Shown here in pieces: positions 25,332 to 33,854 of a stretch of 64,000 nt of DNA. Under the pieces are notes generated by a model. It saw only the letters and a program-made list of their open reading frames with translations. It ran no database searches and was not told the origin of the DNA. The translations under genes and the position numbers were made by a program. The DNA lies in NCBI RefSeq assembly GCF_910588715.1, contig NZ_CAJURG010000005.1:62001-126000 (forward strand), in the 5' to 3' direction. This DNA comes from an uncultured Clostridium sp. GTDB taxonomy: Bacteria; Bacillota; Clostridia; Clostridiales; Clostridiaceae. Each line of letters opens with the position of its first letter. Position 1 is the first letter of the stretch.

Positions 25332-26525
25332 CTATTCGATTATAGAAGTAACAACTCCTGAACCTACAGTTCTTCCACCTTCTCTGATAGCGAATCTTAA
25401 TCCTTCATCCATTGCTACTTGAGTTATTAACTCAACATTCATATCGATGTGGTCTCCAGGCATAACCATTTCCATTCCTTCTGGTAACTTGATTGATCCT
25501 GTAACGTCTGTTGTTCTGAAGTAGAATTGTGGTCTATATCCATCAAAGAATGGTGTATGTCTTCCACCTTCATCTTTCTTAAGTACGTATACTTGACCTA
25601 CGAACTTGCTGTGTGGATTTACTGATCCTACTTTTGCTAAAACTTGACCTCTTTCGATTTCTGTTCTTTGAACACCTCTTAATAACGCTCCTATGTTATC
25701 TCCAGCTTGCGCTTCGTCTAGTAACTTTCTGAACATTTCTATTCCTGTTACTACTACTTTTCTCTTCTCTTCTGTTAATCCTACGATTTCTACTTCGTCT
25801 GATACGTGAAGGATACCTCTTTCAACTCTTCCTGTTGCAACTGTTCCTCTACCAGTGATTGTAAATACGTCTTCGATTGGCATTAAGAATGGCTTATCTG
25901 TTGCTCTTTCTGGAGTTGGGATATAGCTATCTACTGCATCCATTAATTCCATTATGCAAGCTGTTGCTTCTGGATCTGTTGGGTTTTCTAATGCTTTTAA
26001 TGCTGATCCTTTTATTACTGGAATATCATCTCCTGGGAAGTTGTATTCTGATAATAATTCTCTTACTTCCATTTCAACTAATTCTAATAATTCTTCATCG
26101 TCTACCATATCTGCTTTGTTTAAGAATACTACGATATAGTCAACTCCAACTCTTGATGCTAGTAATATATGTTCTCTTGTTTGTGGCATTGGACCATCTG
26201 CTGCTGAACAAACTAATATTGCTCCATCCATTTGTGCTGCCCCTGTGATCATGTTCTTAACATAGTCAGCGTGTCCTGGACAGTCAACGTGTGCATAGTG
26301 TCTGTTTTCTGTTTCGTATTCAACGTGTGCTGTGTTGATTGTGATTCCTCTTTCTTTTTCTTCTGGTGCTCTATCTATATCAGCATAGTTGAACGCTTCT
26401 GCGAATCCTCTATTTGCTAATACTGTTGTGATTGCTGCTGTTAATGTTGTCTTACCGTGGTCTACGTGACCGATTGTTCCGATATTTACGTGTGGTTTAC
26501 TTCTTTCGAACTTTTGCTTTGCCAT
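25332..26525 (-). CDS. tuf: Elongation factor Tu (copy in the str operon)
   Basis: A 397-residue GTPase that carries aminoacyl-tRNA to the ribosome. G1 is GHVDHGKT near residue 18, G3 DCPGHADYV near residue 80, G4 NKAD near residue 135. Domains 2 and 3 follow. The protein equals the second copy at 41418-42611 residue for residue, and opposite-strand readings of the two copies also agree, so the DNA is identical too. It lies 176 nt after fusA, with a dyad in the gap. Confidence 0.99.
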   Translation of the reverse strand: MAKQKFERSKPHVNIGTIGHVDHGKTTLTAAITTVLANRGFAEAFNYADIDRAPEEKERGITINTAHVEYETENRHYAHVDCPGHADYVKNMITGAAQMDGAILVCSAADGPMPQTREHILLASRVGVDYIVVFLNKADMVDDEELLELVEMEVRELLSEYNFPGDDIPVIKGSALKALENPTDPEATACIMELMDAVDSYIPTPERATDKPFLMPIEDVFTITGRGTVATGRVERGILHVSDEVEIVGLTEEKRKVVVTGIEMFRKLLDEAQAGDNIGALLRGVQRTEIERGQVLAKVGSVNPHSKFVGQVYVLKKDEGGRHTPFFDGYRPQFYFRTTDVTGSIKLPEGMEMVMPGDHIDMNVELITQVAMDEGLRFAIREGGRTVGSGVVTSIIE

Positions 26526-26640
26526 TTTGAATTTCCTCCTTTATGGAAACAAATTTATTTTAGTTTTAAACTTTTAAAAACTCTTAATTTGTTTTTTATT
26601 ATAAATTAAAATTATTTTTAAATTAATATATATTAATTTC

Positions 26641-26678
26641 TGTAATGTTACCATAATTATATTATGGATAACATTACA
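26641..26678. repeat. Large dyad between fusA and tuf
   Basis: TGTAATGTTA at 26641-26650 pairs with TAACATTACA at 26669-26678, and an inner CATAAT...ATTATG extends the stem. It is not followed by a T-run on the minus strand, so it is not a classic terminator. It may protect or process the fusA-tuf transcript, or bind a regulator. Confidence 0.75.
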
Positions 26679-26701
26679 AAAAATTATTACAAAATTATAA
26701 A

Positions 26702-28768
26702 TTATTTAGCTCTTTTTCCAGCAACTTCTTCTTGAATGCTCTTTGGTACTTCTTCATAATGATCAAATACCATTGAGTAGTTACCTCTACCTTGAGATCT
26801 AGATCTTAAAGCTGTAGCATATCCAAACATTTCAGCTAGTGGTACGTACGCTCTTATAACTTGAGCTCCGTTAACTGCTTCCATTCCTTCCATTCTACCT
26901 CTTCTTGAGTTGATATCACCAATAACATCTCCCATGTACTCTTCTGGTACAGTTACTTCAACCTTCATCATTGGTTCAAGTAATACTGGGCTTGCTTTTT
27001 GCATAGCATTCTTAAATGCCATAGAACCAGCAATTTTAAATGCCATTTCTGATGAATCGACTTCGTGGTAAGAACCGTGTACTAACTTAACTTTGAAGTT
27101 AATAACTTCATATCCAGCTATAATACCGTTCTTAGCAGCTTCTTGAATACCAGCATCGATTGCAGGAATGTATTCTTTTGGAACAGCTCCTCCAACGATA
27201 GCATTTTCAAAGCTGTATTCTCCTTCAGTTGGTTCCATTTCAATTACAGCATGACCGTATTGACCCTTACCACCTGATTGCTTAGCATACTTAGCTTCTG
27301 CTTTAACAGCAGATCTGATAGTTTCTTTATAAGCAACTTGAGGAGCTCCAACGTTACATTCAACTTTGAATTCTCTTTGTAATCTATCAACAATGATATC
27401 TAAGTGTAATTCACCCATACCAGCGATGATTGTTTGACCTGTTTCTTGATCAGTCCAAGTTTTGAAAGTTGGATCTTCTTCAGCTAATTTAGCTAAAGCT
27501 AATCCCATCTTTTCTTGACCAGCTTTTGTCTTTGGCTCGATAGCTACAGATATAACTGGTTCCGGGAATTCCATTGATTCAAGTATAATTGGTGCGCTTT
27601 CATCACATAAAGTATCACCTGTTGTAGTGTTCTTTAATCCGATAACTGCTCCTAATTCACCTGCTTCTAAAGATTCAACTTCTTCTCTTGTATTAGCATG
27701 CATCTTAACAAGTCTTCCTATTCTTTCCTTCTTACCCTTTGTAGAGTTAAGAACATATGAACCGCTATTCATAACACCAGAATATATTCTTGTAAATGCA
27801 AGTTTTCCAACGAATGGGTCAGTAGCGATCTTGAACGCTAAAGCTGACATTGGCTCAGCATCTGAAGCTGCTCTTGAATCTTCTTCACCTTCTAAAGTTT
27901 GACCTTGGATTGCAGGAATGTCTAATGGTGATGGTAAATAAGCCACAACACCGTTAATCATTTCTTGAACACCTTTATTCTTGTATGAAGATCCACATAT
28001 ACATGGAACTATTTCATTAGCTATAGTAGCTTTTCTTAAAGCTGCATGTATTTCTTCTTCTGTGATTTCTTCACCTTCAAGATATTTTTCCATTAATGTT
28101 TCATCAGTTTCAGCAATAGCTTCTATCATAGCCATTCTGTATTCTTCTGCTTGATCAGCTAAATCAGCAGGAATTTCTTCAATTCTTACATCCTTACCTA
28201 AATCATCATAAGTAACTATAGCATGATTAGATATTAAATCAACCATACCTTTGAATTCTGATTCTGCACCTATTGGAATTTGTATTGGAACTGCATTTGC
28301 TTTTAATCTATCTCTTACAGTGTTTATACATCTGAAGAAGTCAGCACCTGTAGCATCCATTTTATTTACATATATCATTCTTGGTACGCCATATTTATCT
28401 GCCTGTCTCCAAACAGTTTCAGTTTGTGGTTCAACCCCACTCTTAGCGTCAAGAACTGTAACAGCTCCATCAAGAACTCTTAATGATCTTTCAACTTCAA
28501 CTGTAAAATCTACGTGTCCTGGAGTATCAATTATGTTTAATTCATGACCTTCCCAGAAGCAAGTTGTTGCTGCAGAAGTAATTGTTATACCTCTTTCTTG
28601 TTCTTGAACCATCCAGTCCATTTGTGAAGCACCTTCATGTGTTTCACCAATTTTGTGAGTTTTTCCAGTATAGAATAATATACGCTCAGTAGTTGTAGTT
28701 TTACCAGCATCTATATGAGCCATTATTCCAAAGTTACGGAATTTATCTAATGGGTATTTTCTAGCCAT
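26702..28768 (-). CDS. fusA: Elongation factor G
   Basis: A 688-residue translocase GTPase. G1 AHIDAGKTTTTERIL, G3 DTPGHVDFT and G4 NKMD lie in the first 145 residues; domains II to V follow, ending with EVPKSIQEEVAGKRAK. The ATG at 28768 has AGGAGG 7 nt upstream; an earlier in-frame start six codons upstream covers that site. Standard str position between rpsG and tuf. Confidence 0.99.
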   Translation of the reverse strand: MARKYPLDKFRNFGIMAHIDAGKTTTTERILFYTGKTHKIGETHEGASQMDWMVQEQERGITITSAATTCFWEGHELNIIDTPGHVDFTVEVERSLRVLDGAVTVLDAKSGVEPQTETVWRQADKYGVPRMIYVNKMDATGADFFRCINTVRDRLKANAVPIQIPIGAESEFKGMVDLISNHAIVTYDDLGKDVRIEEIPADLADQAEEYRMAMIEAIAETDETLMEKYLEGEEITEEEIHAALRKATIANEIVPCICGSSYKNKGVQEMINGVVAYLPSPLDIPAIQGQTLEGEEDSRAASDAEPMSALAFKIATDPFVGKLAFTRIYSGVMNSGSYVLNSTKGKKERIGRLVKMHANTREEVESLEAGELGAVIGLKNTTTGDTLCDESAPIILESMEFPEPVISVAIEPKTKAGQEKMGLALAKLAEEDPTFKTWTDQETGQTIIAGMGELHLDIIVDRLQREFKVECNVGAPQVAYKETIRSAVKAEAKYAKQSGGKGQYGHAVIEMEPTEGEYSFENAIVGGAVPKEYIPAIDAGIQEAAKNGIIAGYEVINFKVKLVHGSYHEVDSSEMAFKIAGSMAFKNAMQKASPVLLEPMMKVEVTVPEEYMGDVIGDINSRRGRMEGMEAVNGAQVIRAYVPLAEMFGYATALRSRSQGRGNYSMVFDHYEEVPKSIQEEVAGKRAK

Positions 28769-28845
28769 TTTATGTCCTCCTCTCAATGAGTAATTTTATA
28801 TTCGACAAAACTGTTCTGACATAAGCCAAAACAGTTTTTGTAGTA

Positions 28846-29316
28846 TTAGTATCTGTAGTGAGCGAATGCTTTGTTTGCTTCTGCCATCTTGTGAGTATCT
28901 TCTCTCTTCTTAACAGCAGCTCCAGTATTATTAGCTGCATCTAATAATTCTCCAGCTAATCTTTGAGCCATAACTTTTTCGCCTCTTTTTCTAGCAGCAG
29001 CTAAAATCCATCTGATACCTAAAGTTTGTCTTCTCTCAGGTCTAACTTCGATTGGAACTTGGTAGTTAGCACCACCTATTCTTCTAGCTTTAACTTCTAA
29101 TAAAGGCATAACATTGTTCATAGCTTCTTCGAATACTTCTAAAGCATCTTTGCCTGTTTTTTGCGCCATAATTTCAAACGCTTCGTAGCAAATCTTTTGT
29201 GCTACTCCTTTTTTACCATCTTCCATTACGTTGTTTATTAACTTAGTAACAACCTTTGAGTTGTACATTGGATCTGGTAATACATCTCTTTTTGCGATAA
29301 ATCCTTTTCTTGGCAC
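28846..29316 (-). CDS. rpsG: 30S ribosomal protein uS7
   Basis: A 156-residue primary binder of the 16S 3' domain. MPRKGFIAKRDVLPDPMYNS, ARRIGGANYQVPIEVRPERR and the C-terminal KREDTHKMAEANKAFAHYRY are diagnostic. In E. coli S7 binds the rpsL-rpsG spacer to control the str operon; the spacer here (29317-29470) is long and can pair. Confidence 0.99.
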   Translation of the reverse strand: MPRKGFIAKRDVLPDPMYNSKVVTKLINNVMEDGKKGVAQKICYEAFEIMAQKTGKDALEVFEEAMNNVMPLLEVKARRIGGANYQVPIEVRPERRQTLGIRWILAAARKRGEKVMAQRLAGELLDAANNTGAAVKKREDTHKMAEANKAFAHYRY

Positions 29317-29470
29317 TTTTCTTCCCTCCTTAACAATTTTTAATTTAATTCATAGGTACTCGGTAAGTTTACTTACCGTAAAGTGCTTCGCTTCTTACAT
29401 CTATATAAACTTATGTAAAATTTCTAGTCTATGTAAATGCCGAAGATAAGCACTGTCTTAGTTTAGAAAA
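29317..29470 (-). promoter_or_regulatory. Paired rpsL-rpsG spacer, possible S7 target
   Basis: A 154-nt spacer, long for a cistron gap in this operon. On the minus strand AGTGCTT (29448-29454) can pair with AAGCACT (29382-29388), closing a large loop, and the hairpin CGGTAAGT/ACTTACCG (29361-29378) follows. A role as S7 binding site is inferred from the E. coli str operon. Confidence 0.45.
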
Positions 29471-29848
29471 CTATTTTTGCTTTGGTCTCTTAGCACCGTA
29501 TTTTGATCTTCCTTGCATTCTGTTAGCTACTCCAGCACAGTCTAGTGCTCCTCTTACGATATGGTATCTAACACCAGGAAGGTCCTTAACTCTACCACCT
29601 CTTATAAGAACAACGCTGTGCTCTTGTAAGTTGTGACCTACACCACCGATGTAAGCAGTAACTTCGAATCCATTTGTAAGTCTTACTCTGGCAATTTTTC
29701 TTAACGCTGAGTTAGGCTTCTTTGGAGTAGTAGTTTTAACAACTGTACAAACTCCTCTTCTTTGTGGACACTCATTTAGTGCTGGTGCTGTTGATTTATT
29801 AACAACAGTCTTTCTACCTTTTCTTACTAATTGGCTTATAGTTGGCAT
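29471..29848 (-). CDS. rpsL: 30S ribosomal protein uS12
   Basis: A 125-residue decoding-centre protein. The loops TTPKKPNSALRK and GGRVKDLPGVRYH keep the lysines whose change gives streptomycin resistance, so the allele looks wild type. It follows the L7Ae-type gene in the str operon. Confidence 0.99.
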   Translation of the reverse strand: MPTISQLVRKGRKTVVNKSTAPALNECPQRRGVCTVVKTTTPKKPNSALRKIARVRLTNGFEVTAYIGGVGHNLQEHSVVLIRGGRVKDLPGVRYHIVRGALDCAGVANRMQGRSKYGAKRPKQK

Positions 29849-29903
29849 TTCTTCACCTCCTGAAATTTATTTATCTATATAAAATAAGATAAACACTAAT
29901 TTA

Positions 29904-30143
29904 TTATTCTAGGGTCAATGCTGTTGATGATTTAACATCAATACCACTTATCTCCCCAAGTTCTTTCATTGTAGATATTTCTACAATGTTAATGTTTTTC
30001 TCTTTTGCTAGTTGAATTATTGGAGAAATCAACTTAGCATTTGCATCTTTAGCTACATATAAAACTTTTCCTTCATCACTTTTAAGTAATTTAGTACATT
30101 GTTTTATTCCAATTACTTTTTTTACTACAATTCTGTCTAACAT
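29904..30143 (-). CDS. L7Ae/L30e/S12e-family RNA-binding protein (YbxF/RplGB type)
   Basis: A 79-residue protein of the kink-turn-binding family. VIGIKQCTKLLKSDEGKVLYVAKDANAKLI near residues 10-40 matches the K-turn-binding fold of YbxF. Bacterial members between rpoC and rpsL bind K-turn RNA in vitro, but a fixed ribosomal role is not established. First gene of the str operon here, behind its own promoter, with the strong site GAGGAGGGGG before the ATG. Confidence 0.9.
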   Translation of the reverse strand: MLDRIVVKKVIGIKQCTKLLKSDEGKVLYVAKDANAKLISPIIQLAKEKNINIVEISTMKELGEISGIDVKSSTALTLE

Positions 30144-30172
30144 GAAATCCCCCTCCTCAATTAAAGATCATA

Positions 30173-30196
30173 GAGGCATGCTATACAGAATGCCTC
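30173..30196. promoter_or_regulatory. Hairpin in the str operon leader
   Basis: GAGGCAT and ATGCCTC form a 7-bp stem with a 10-nt loop about 30 nt before the first gene of the str operon. No T-run follows. Role unknown; a protein-binding leader element is possible. Confidence 0.5.
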
Positions 30197-30252
30197 CATA
30201 AATCATGTAGACAATTATACTGTAGTGTAGCTTTCAAAATCACACAATTGGT

Positions 30253-30281
30253 ATTTTATCATTTAAGCATACACATGTCAA
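30253..30281 (-). promoter_or_regulatory. Sigma-A promoter of the str operon
   Basis: TTGACA and TAAAAT on the minus strand with a 17-nt spacer, 15 nt after the rpoC stop codon. It gives the translation-factor genes a start independent of rpoBC. Confidence 0.85.
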
Positions 30282-30296
30282 TAAAATTGCACTGTA

Positions 30297-33200
30297 TTAT
30301 TCTATAATCTCAATATTATCTTCTTCTGTCTCTTCCCCTGGTACATCAAGCTTTACAGATCTATATCTCATCATACCTGTTCCAGCTGGAATTAACTTAC
30401 CAATAATAACATTTTCTTTCAATCCAATTAATGGATCTATTTTTCCTTTAATAGCTGCTTCTGTAAGAACTCTTGTGGTTTCTTGGAATGAAGCTGCTGA
30501 TAAGAAACTATCAGTTGCTAAAGCGGCTTTAGTAATACCTAATAACGCCATTTCACCCTTAGCTTCTTCTCCTCCGAACTCTCTTACTCTTGCATTTTCT
30601 TCTTCAAAGTCAAACATATCTATCATTGTACCTGGTAATAATTCAGTATCTCCTGAATCAGAAACTTTTACTTTTCTAGTCATTTGTCTAACAACTACTT
30701 CTAAGTGCTTATCATTAATATCAACACCTTGAAGTCTATAAACTTTTTGAACTTCAGAAAGTAGATATCTTCTAGCACCTTCAACACCTTTGATATTCAT
30801 AATATCATGAGGGTTAACTGAACCTTCTGTAATTTCATCTCCAGCTTCAATAACGTCATTATCAGATACTCTTAATCTTGAACCAAACGGAATATCATAG
30901 CTACGCTCTTCCCCATCAGCAGCCATTACATATACAGTCTTTTTCTTTTTAGTTTCTTCAACTCTTACAGTACCTGCAATTTCAGAAACTATAGCAAGAC
31001 CTTTTGGTTTTCTAGCTTCAAATAATTCTTCAACTCTTGGAAGACCTTGAGTTATATCTGCACCAGTAGCAACACCACCAGTGTGGAATGTTCTCATTGT
31101 AAGCTGAGTACCTGGTTCTCCGATTGATTGTGCCGCTATTATACCAACAGCTTCACCTATATTAATCTTTTGAGCTGTAGCCATGTTCATACCATAACAT
31201 TTAGCACAAACACCTACTTTACAGTTACATGTAAATACAGATCTTATCTTAACCTTTTTAACACCTGCAGCTGTAATTCTATCAGCCATATGAGATTCTA
31301 TATATTCATCTTTACCTAATAGTATTTCACCAGTTTCAGGATGTATAACATCTTCTGCTGTATATCTACCATATAGTCTTTCTGCTAATCCTTCAATTAC
31401 TTCGTTACCTTCTTTAATTTCAGCAACTATTAATCCTCTATCAGTACCACAATCTTCTTCCCTTACGATAACATCTTGTGATACGTCAACAAGTCTTCTT
31501 GTTAAGTAACCTGAATCGGCAGTTTTAAGTGCTGTATCGGCATTACCCTTTCTAGCACCATGCGTTGAAATAAAGTATTCTAATACGTCAAGACCTTCTC
31601 TAAATGAAGCCTTGATTGGTAATTCGATAATCTTACCTGATGGAGCGGCCATAAGTCCCCTCATACCAGCTAATTGCTTAATTTGAGCCTTAGATCCTCT
31701 GGCTCCTGAATCAGCCATCATGAATATTGGATTAAATTTATCCAAGCTATCCATTAACGCATTAGCAACATCTTCTGTTGTCTTACTCCATTTTTCAATA
31801 ACTTTTTCATATCTTTCATCTTCAGATATGAATCCTCTTTTATACATCTTTTCTACCTTTTCAACTGTTTCTTCAGCTTCTCTAAGTAAATCATACTTAG
31901 CTTCAGGTACTATCATATCTGATGCAGCAACTGTTACCGCACCAATTGATGAATAATGATAACCTAATGCTTTGATTTTATCTAGCATTATTGATGTATT
32001 AGTAGGTCCATGTTTTATATAACATTTATCTATTAATTTACCTAAAGTTTTCTTAGTAATTAAGAAATCAACTTCAAGATCAAATTCTTTTTCTGGATTT
32101 GTTCTATCTACATATCCTAAATCTTGAGGAATTGATTCATTAAATATAATCTTACCTACTGTAGTTTTGATTATACCATGTCTTACAACTCCGTCAACTT
32201 CTTTAAACATTCTAACATTGATAGAAGCATGAACTGCTATTTCACCAACATTATAAGCCATTATAGCTTCATCAACAGATGCAAAGTACATTCCTTCACC
32301 CTTAGCACCCTCTTTATCCATTGTTAAGTAATATGAACCTAAAACCATATCCTGTGTAGGAACACAAACTGGTTTACCATCAGATGGTTTCATTATATTA
32401 CCTGCTGCAAGCATTAAGAATCTTGCTTCTGCTTGAGCTTCAACTGATAATGGTACGTGAACCGCCATTTGGTCTCCATCGAAGTCGGCATTATAGGCAG
32501 TACATACTAATGGATGAAGTTTTATTGCTCTACCTTCAACTAATACTGGTTGGAATGCTTGAATACCTAGTCTATGTAGAGTAGGTGCTCTGTTAAGTAA
32601 AACTGGATGGTCAGTAATAACTTCTTCAAGTATATCCCATACTTGATCATTTACTCTTTCAACCATTCTCTTAGCACTCTTTATATTATGTGCAACACCA
32701 TCTTCAACTAATTTTTTCATTACGAAAGGCTTAAATAATTCTAAAGCCATTTCTTTAGGTAAACCACATTGGTACATCTTTAACTCTGGTCCAACAACGA
32801 TAACAGATCTACCAGAGTAGTCAACTCTCTTACCAAGTAAGTTTTGTCTAAATCTACCTTGTTTACCTTTTAACATATCTGATAATGATTTTAAAGGTCT
32901 ATTTCCTGGTCCTGTAACTGGTCTTCCTCTTCTACCATTATCTATAAGAGCATCAACTGCTTCTTGAAGCATTCTTTTTTCATTTCTAACTATTATGTCA
33001 GGAGCTCCTAAATCTAAAAGCTTCTTTAATCTATTATTTCTATTGATAACTCTTCTATATAAATCATTTAAGTCAGAAGTTGCAAATCTTCCACCATCTA
33101 ATTGAACCATAGGTCTTAAGTCTGGTGGAATTACAGGAATTACATTTATAACCATCCATCTTGGATCATTTCCTGATTTTCTAAAAGATTCAACTACTTC

Positions 33201-33833
33201 TAGTCTTCTTATTATTCTGACTTTCTTTTGACCACTACTAGTCTTTAATTCTTCTTTTAAATCTCTTGAAGTTGCTTCTAAGTCAATTTCACCTAAAATT
33301 TCTTGAACAGCTTCTGCACCCATTCCTGCTATAAAGCTTTCTTCTCCAAATTTATCTACGGCTTCTCTATATTCTTTTTCACTTAAAAGCTGCTTCTTTA
33401 ATAGTGATGTTTCCTTAGGATCTATAACAACATATGAAGCAAAATAAAGAACTTTTTCTAAAGCTCTTGGTGACATATCTAAAAGTAATCCCATTCTTGA
33501 TGGAATTCCTTTAAAGTACCAAATGTGAGATACTGGGGCAGCCAGTTCAATGTGCCCCATTCTCTCTCTTCTTACTTTAGCTTTTGTAACTTCAACTCCA
33601 CATCTGTCACAAACAATACCTTTGTATCTAACTCTCTTGTATTTACCACAATGACATTCCCAGTCTTTCATAGGTCCAAATATTCTTTCACAGAATAGAC
33701 CATCTCTTTCTGGTTTTAAAGTTCTATAATTAATTGTTTCAGGTTTTTTAACTTCACCTCTAGACCATTCTCTAATTTGGCTTGGAGAAGCTAAACCAAT
33801 TTGTATAGCATCAAAATTGTTCAATTCAAACAA
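30297..33833 (-). CDS. rpoC: RNA polymerase beta' subunit
   Basis: An 1178-residue catalytic subunit. The N-terminal zinc site is CHCGKYKRVRYKGIVCDRCG; the active-site motif NADFDGDQMAVH near residue 450 holds the three Mg-binding aspartates; the second zinc site comprises CGTDRG and CNCKVGVCAKC near residues 805-890. The start codon is TTG with GGGAGG 8 nt upstream. It follows rpoB by 21 nt. No long lineage insertions are seen, as expected for Firmicutes. Confidence 0.99.
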   Translation of the reverse strand: MFELNNFDAIQIGLASPSQIREWSRGEVKKPETINYRTLKPERDGLFCERIFGPMKDWECHCGKYKRVRYKGIVCDRCGVEVTKAKVRRERMGHIELAAPVSHIWYFKGIPSRMGLLLDMSPRALEKVLYFASYVVIDPKETSLLKKQLLSEKEYREAVDKFGEESFIAGMGAEAVQEILGEIDLEATSRDLKEELKTSSGQKKVRIIRRLEVVESFRKSGNDPRWMVINVIPVIPPDLRPMVQLDGGRFATSDLNDLYRRVINRNNRLKKLLDLGAPDIIVRNEKRMLQEAVDALIDNGRRGRPVTGPGNRPLKSLSDMLKGKQGRFRQNLLGKRVDYSGRSVIVVGPELKMYQCGLPKEMALELFKPFVMKKLVEDGVAHNIKSAKRMVERVNDQVWDILEEVITDHPVLLNRAPTLHRLGIQAFQPVLVEGRAIKLHPLVCTAYNADFDGDQMAVHVPLSVEAQAEARFLMLAAGNIMKPSDGKPVCVPTQDMVLGSYYLTMDKEGAKGEGMYFASVDEAIMAYNVGEIAVHASINVRMFKEVDGVVRHGIIKTTVGKIIFNESIPQDLGYVDRTNPEKEFDLEVDFLITKKTLGKLIDKCYIKHGPTNTSIMLDKIKALGYHYSSIGAVTVAASDMIVPEAKYDLLREAEETVEKVEKMYKRGFISEDERYEKVIEKWSKTTEDVANALMDSLDKFNPIFMMADSGARGSKAQIKQLAGMRGLMAAPSGKIIELPIKASFREGLDVLEYFISTHGARKGNADTALKTADSGYLTRRLVDVSQDVIVREEDCGTDRGLIVAEIKEGNEVIEGLAERLYGRYTAEDVIHPETGEILLGKDEYIESHMADRITAAGVKKVKIRSVFTCNCKVGVCAKCYGMNMATAQKINIGEAVGIIAAQSIGEPGTQLTMRTFHTGGVATGADITQGLPRVEELFEARKPKGLAIVSEIAGTVRVEETKKKKTVYVMAADGEERSYDIPFGSRLRVSDNDVIEAGDEITEGSVNPHDIMNIKGVEGARRYLLSEVQKVYRLQGVDINDKHLEVVVRQMTRKVKVSDSGDTELLPGTMIDMFDFEEENARVREFGGEEAKGEMALLGITKAALATDSFLSAASFQETTRVLTEAAIKGKIDPLIGLKENVIIGKLIPAGTGMMRYRSVKLDVPGEETEEDNIEIIE

Positions 33834-33854
33834 GGGTATATCCTCCCTTCAATT

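Noticed and set aside
25877..26248. Plus-strand ORF of 123 codons, rich in Leu, opposite tuf (also at 41963-42334)
   Set aside because: It is a mirror of the conserved tuf coding sequence, appears in both copies only because the DNA is identical, and has no ribosome site or family.
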